NCBI GenBank assembly: GCA_023265235.1
Contig: JAHFUF010000310.1
Coordinates: 1 to 6,379, forward strand
Length of the DNA stretch: 6,379 nt
DNA from: Blastocatellia bacterium
GTDB lineage: Bacteria; Acidobacteriota; Blastocatellia; Chloracidobacteriales; JADJPF01
Reading direction: 5' to 3'
The notes under the pieces are model-generated. The model made no database searches. It saw nothing but the letters and a program-made list of their open reading frames with translations, and had not been told where the DNA came from. Of this stretch, positions 3,444 to 6,379 are shown piece by piece (position 1 is the stretch's first letter; each line of letters begins with the position of its first letter). The translations under genes and the position numbers were made by a program.

Positions 3444-6379
3444 ATGATCAAGCGATTTAACTTAGTATTTATAAATCTCATTCTTTTTCTACTTTTTTTT
3501 ACTAGTAACTTTATCTATGGAGAAGAAAAATTCTACCCTCCTCCTTCATTAAATTTACATAAGTGGGGAGCAGTAACACTTTTTCACGGTCTTCCTTCTA
3601 ATCACGTTCGTGCAATTACCCAAGACAAAGATGGAACATTATGGTTTGGCACTGATAGCGGGTTAGCCAAATATGATGGCCGTCGCACTCAAAAAATACT
3701 AGCTAATTTGCCTAGTGAAAAGGTTTCTGTCTTAAAACTAGAATTCTCTGGAGAGCTTTGGATAGGCACTGATGCAGGCGCGACACGCCTAGTTAACGAC
3801 GAATTTATCCCTATCACAGAAACCATAGGCTATAGTATTAGTGCTATAATCAACCCTAGGCCAGGAGAGTTAATTCTTACTAGTTTACAAGGTGTAATTT
3901 TTTTCTATTCACTAAGTGAGCATAAAATCAGTTCTTTTGAAACCTTTGGCCCTAACAACAATTTATTATTAACCACATTTTCTAACACTGCGATTGCGTT
4001 GCCAATAACTAGCGCGATTGTAGATAACAATGCTCTTTTACTAGGAACACTTGGTAGAGGTCTATTAGAACTTAAAAACAAAGAATTAAGAGAAATATAC
4101 TTAAGACCTCGTTCATTTTTTATTGATTCATTAGCCAAAGATAAAAGTGGAAATATTTTGATTGGCTCCCAAACCTCCAAAGATGATAGTGGGATATTTG
4201 AAACCGCTAATCTTACTCAAGCACAAAAAGTAGGCAGTGCAACAGGCAATGTCACATCTATTTGTGTTTCACGTCAAGGCGATTTTTGGGTTGGAACAAG
4301 CGAACGAGGAGCTTTTCATTACCGAGACAATCAAGAAATCGAGCGATTTACTTTTGAGAATAGTGGTGGTGGGCTGCAATCAAACCAAGTTTATACAATA
4401 TTTATCGATCAAGAGTCTGTTGTTTGGTTTGGCACTGATAGGGGAGTTTGTCGTTATGATGCTAATAGTCCTCATGCAGAAAAAATTTCTGATATCTCAG
4501 AAAACAACTTTGTAAGGTCTTTCTACCAATCTTCTAATAAACAACTTTGGGCTGGCTCAAATCGTGGGTTATTTACTAGAGAAGTAAAAGCTATTGGATG
4601 GCAGCAAATCACGGGATTAGGTAATAACGCAATTTATTCTATTTATGAAACAGCGGCTAATGAGCTACTAATAGCAAGTTCTGCTGGAATTTATATTAGC
4701 TACATTAATAAACAAGGAATATTTCAAGAATTTAAGCGAATAGAAAAACAAGCTAGTGACACTACTTCAAAAGATACTATTCGATCAATTTGTTATTTTA
4801 AGGGAAAAGTCTATATAGCTAATCATGGAAGAGGTTTAGAGACTTTAGACAAAGAGCAAAGAACCCTAGTTTGGCCAACAGATAATCTAGATTCAAGCTT
4901 AAAAGAAATTATTTCTTTATATGCTGATGGCGACGAACGAATGTGGATTGGTACGACTAAGGAAGGACTTTGGTATTACGATGGTCAAAAAATAGTATCT
5001 GATAAGTCTTTTGAAGGGCTAAAAAATATTCCCATTCGGGCAATTTTAGGCAGTCATACAAAAATATTATGGTTAGGAACAGACAATGGGCTTTACCAAT
5101 ATAAAAACAACCAGCTAACCCTTACTATAAAAGATATTGATGTTTGGGCGTTAGCAGGGAGTGAAAATAATGGATTATGGTGTGCTACAGATGGCAAAGG
5201 TTTGTTCAAGATAGTGATAAATCCTTGGGCTGGTGTAGCTTTTAGTCGTTTAGGCAATGAACATGGTTTACCTTCTGATAAAATTTTTGCTTTATTTTCT
5301 AAATCTCTATCAACAGAAGAAACTCTTTGGATTGGAACTAATCGTGGCATTGCAAAATATAACCCAGGAAAAAACCCTGCTATTTTAAGACTTACTCGTA
5401 TTTTAGGTAGCCAAATTTATCAACCAACAAACATAGAACATGGCCTAGATCTAGCCTATCCTCAAAACAGCCTAGTTATAGAAGTTGCAGCTATTAGTAG
5501 CCGTACTTTTCCAGAAGAATTTCAGTATTTATTTTTGTTATTTGGCGATAAAGAAAAAATTATTAAGCAACGTTTAGCAAAAGACCCTCAGTTTTTAACT
5601 GAAAACCTGCCTCCTGGAAACTACCGTATTGAAGTACGTGCTTATACTAGCGTTTTAACAGACTCTAAGCCTATTGTTTTACATTTTACTGTTGCTAGTG
5701 CGCCTTTTCCTTGGGCAACCCTATCCCTATCAATACTTTTAATTTTATCTCTATTTGCTTTATGGTGGGGATATCATCAAAATGCTAAGTTATTTGGTAC
5801 AAACAAAGCTTTAGCTACTGCAAATAAACAACTAGCCGAAACTCGCTTGCAACTAGCGAGTGAAACAGAAAACGAACGTAAGCGTATTGCTCGCGATCTG
5901 CATGACCAAACTCTTTCTGATTTACGACAATTAATAATGATGACAGATCAATTACCTAAAGAACAAAACAGTGATAAAAATTCTCAATCAATTGTGTTTC
6001 GTACAGAAATAGAGTCTATTTCTACAGAAATTCGGCGAATTTGTGAAGATTTAAGCCCTTCAGTATTAACTAATGTAGGGTTAACTGCGGCTCTAGAATG
6101 GTCATTAACTGAGGCTATTTTACATCAACCCAAAGAACAAAAGTTTGAGTATGAGTTTATTTGTGATGACGAATTAGAAGATAAAATAGGTTTTGACTCA
6201 GCAATCCAGATTCAAATTTATCGTATTATACAAGAAGCAATTAGCAATATTTGTCGACATGCCCAAGCAAAAAAAATACGCCTAACTATTGATATTTCTG
6301 ATGATAATATTTTTATTGTATCTCTTTCTGATGATGGTTGTGGCTTTACAGTTGGGAAAAAAACAGGACGCGGATTAAG
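3444..6379 (+). CDS. propeller-type sensor histidine kinase, HisKA_3 class (3' end cut by window edge)
   Basis: 978 codons are visible, and the frame is open at the window edge. Order: N-terminal signal or anchor (about 6-26); 14 propeller blade motifs of the LWxGTxxGLxxY type, at about residues 66, 105, 143, 199, 238, 281, 327, 368, 408, 456, 500, 542, 578 and 628, the number expected for two seven-bladed Reg_prop propellers; Y_Y_Y domain (about 665-752, with NLPPGNYRIEVRA at 721-733); membrane helix (about 757-777); short coiled coil; HisKA_3 with RKRIARDLHDQTLSDL (812-827), phospho-acceptor His820; HATPase with EAISNICRHA (931-940), DDGCGF (963-968) and the start of GRGL (975-978). Only the last few tens of residues should be missing. 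Family knowledge places the propellers in the periplasm as ligand sensor and the kinase in the cytoplasm. Odd: Ser825 sits where the HisKA_3 DxxxQ motif has Gln. The likely partner is the response regulator just upstream; a second one may lie beyond the edge. The ligand cannot be read from sequence. No Shine-Dalgarno is visible before the ATG; no other in-frame ATG lies close upstream. Confidence 0.95.
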   Translation, partial: MIKRFNLVFINLILFLLFFTSNFIYGEEKFYPPPSLNLHKWGAVTLFHGLPSNHVRAITQDKDGTLWFGTDSGLAKYDGRRTQKILANLPSEKVSVLKLEFSGELWIGTDAGATRLVNDEFIPITETIGYSISAIINPRPGELILTSLQGVIFFYSLSEHKISSFETFGPNNNLLLTTFSNTAIALPITSAIVDNNALLLGTLGRGLLELKNKELREIYLRPRSFFIDSLAKDKSGNILIGSQTSKDDSGIFETANLTQAQKVGSATGNVTSICVSRQGDFWVGTSERGAFHYRDNQEIERFTFENSGGGLQSNQVYTIFIDQESVVWFGTDRGVCRYDANSPHAEKISDISENNFVRSFYQSSNKQLWAGSNRGLFTREVKAIGWQQITGLGNNAIYSIYETAANELLIASSAGIYISYINKQGIFQEFKRIEKQASDTTSKDTIRSICYFKGKVYIANHGRGLETLDKEQRTLVWPTDNLDSSLKEIISLYADGDERMWIGTTKEGLWYYDGQKIVSDKSFEGLKNIPIRAILGSHTKILWLGTDNGLYQYKNNQLTLTIKDIDVWALAGSENNGLWCATDGKGLFKIVINPWAGVAFSRLGNEHGLPSDKIFALFSKSLSTEETLWIGTNRGIAKYNPGKNPAILRLTRILGSQIYQPTNIEHGLDLAYPQNSLVIEVAAISSRTFPEEFQYLFLLFGDKEKIIKQRLAKDPQFLTENLPPGNYRIEVRAYTSVLTDSKPIVLHFTVASAPFPWATLSLSILLILSLFALWWGYHQNAKLFGTNKALATANKQLAETRLQLASETENERKRIARDLHDQTLSDLRQLIMMTDQLPKEQNSDKNSQSIVFRTEIESISTEIRRICEDLSPSVLTNVGLTAALEWSLTEAILHQPKEQKFEYEFICDDELEDKIGFDSAIQIQIYRIIQEAISNICRHAQAKKIRLTIDISDDNIFIVSLSDDGCGFTVGKKTGRGL

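Noticed and set aside
3905..4180. 91-codon open frame on the minus strand
   Set aside because: It lies wholly inside the sensor kinase propeller on the opposite strand; the protein has no recognisable domain, and the plus-strand frame encodes clear blade motifs.
4237..4515. 92-codon open frame on the plus strand
   Set aside because: Shifted-frame shadow of the propeller region; the sensor frame runs through it uninterrupted with the FWVGT and VWFGTD blades.
5093..5350. 85-codon open frame on the minus strand
   Set aside because: Antisense shadow of propeller blades 12-14; no ribosome binding site or domain supports it.
3576..5363. Repetitive blade motifs as a nucleotide tandem repeat array or CRISPR
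   Set aside because: The repetition is at protein level with irregular spacing and mostly different codons, which fits propeller blades.

Overview
The window is AT-rich and carries four genes, all concerned with signalling or regulation, in two divergent pairs. Two of them run off the window edges. The content is a eukaryotic-type Ser/Thr kinase with FHA domains, a long propeller-type histidine kinase of the HisKA_3 class, and a NarL/LuxR-like response regulator. This mix suggests a free-living, signalling-rich Gram-negative-type bacterium. An Acidobacteriota member (Blastocatellia-like) is my best guess, but no marker gene here proves it.

Left half, minus strand: bases 1-1535 encode the first 511 residues of a Ser/Thr protein kinase. 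Its kinase domain is followed by one full FHA-like domain and the start of a second FHA-like repeat. Upstream of it on the same strand, 1679-2173 encodes a 164-residue protein that resembles the phage 186-type CII (CP76) regulators. The 143-base gap between them holds a GGGCGAAC/GTTCGCCC palindrome.

Centre: 2174-2596 is a 423-base AT-rich divergent intergenic region with no supportable gene. It holds the presumed outward promoters and two spaced inverted repeats.

Right half, plus strand: 2597-3361 encodes a 254-residue response regulator with an intact receiver site and an altered LuxR-type helix-turn-helix. After an 82-base gap, 3444-6379 (open at the right edge) encodes a one-pass sensor histidine kinase. 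It has a signal sequence, 14 propeller blade motifs (two seven-bladed propellers), a Y_Y_Y domain, one membrane helix, a HisKA_3 dimerisation and phosphotransfer domain, and most of an HATPase domain. The gap holds two more copies of the GGGCGAA palindrome.

The simplest reading is that the plus-strand genes form a two-component pair: the periplasmic propellers sense a ligand, His820 is phosphorylated, and the phosphate passes to Asp54 of the response regulator. The minus-strand kinase is a separate phosphorylation module. The points most worth checking are the non-canonical residues in otherwise well-kept domains (His for Lys in the kinase HRDxKxxN loop, the missing Ser and His in the FHA domain, Ser in place of Gln in the HisKA_3 DxxxQ motif), the insertion in the LuxR HTH, and the shared intergenic palindromes.
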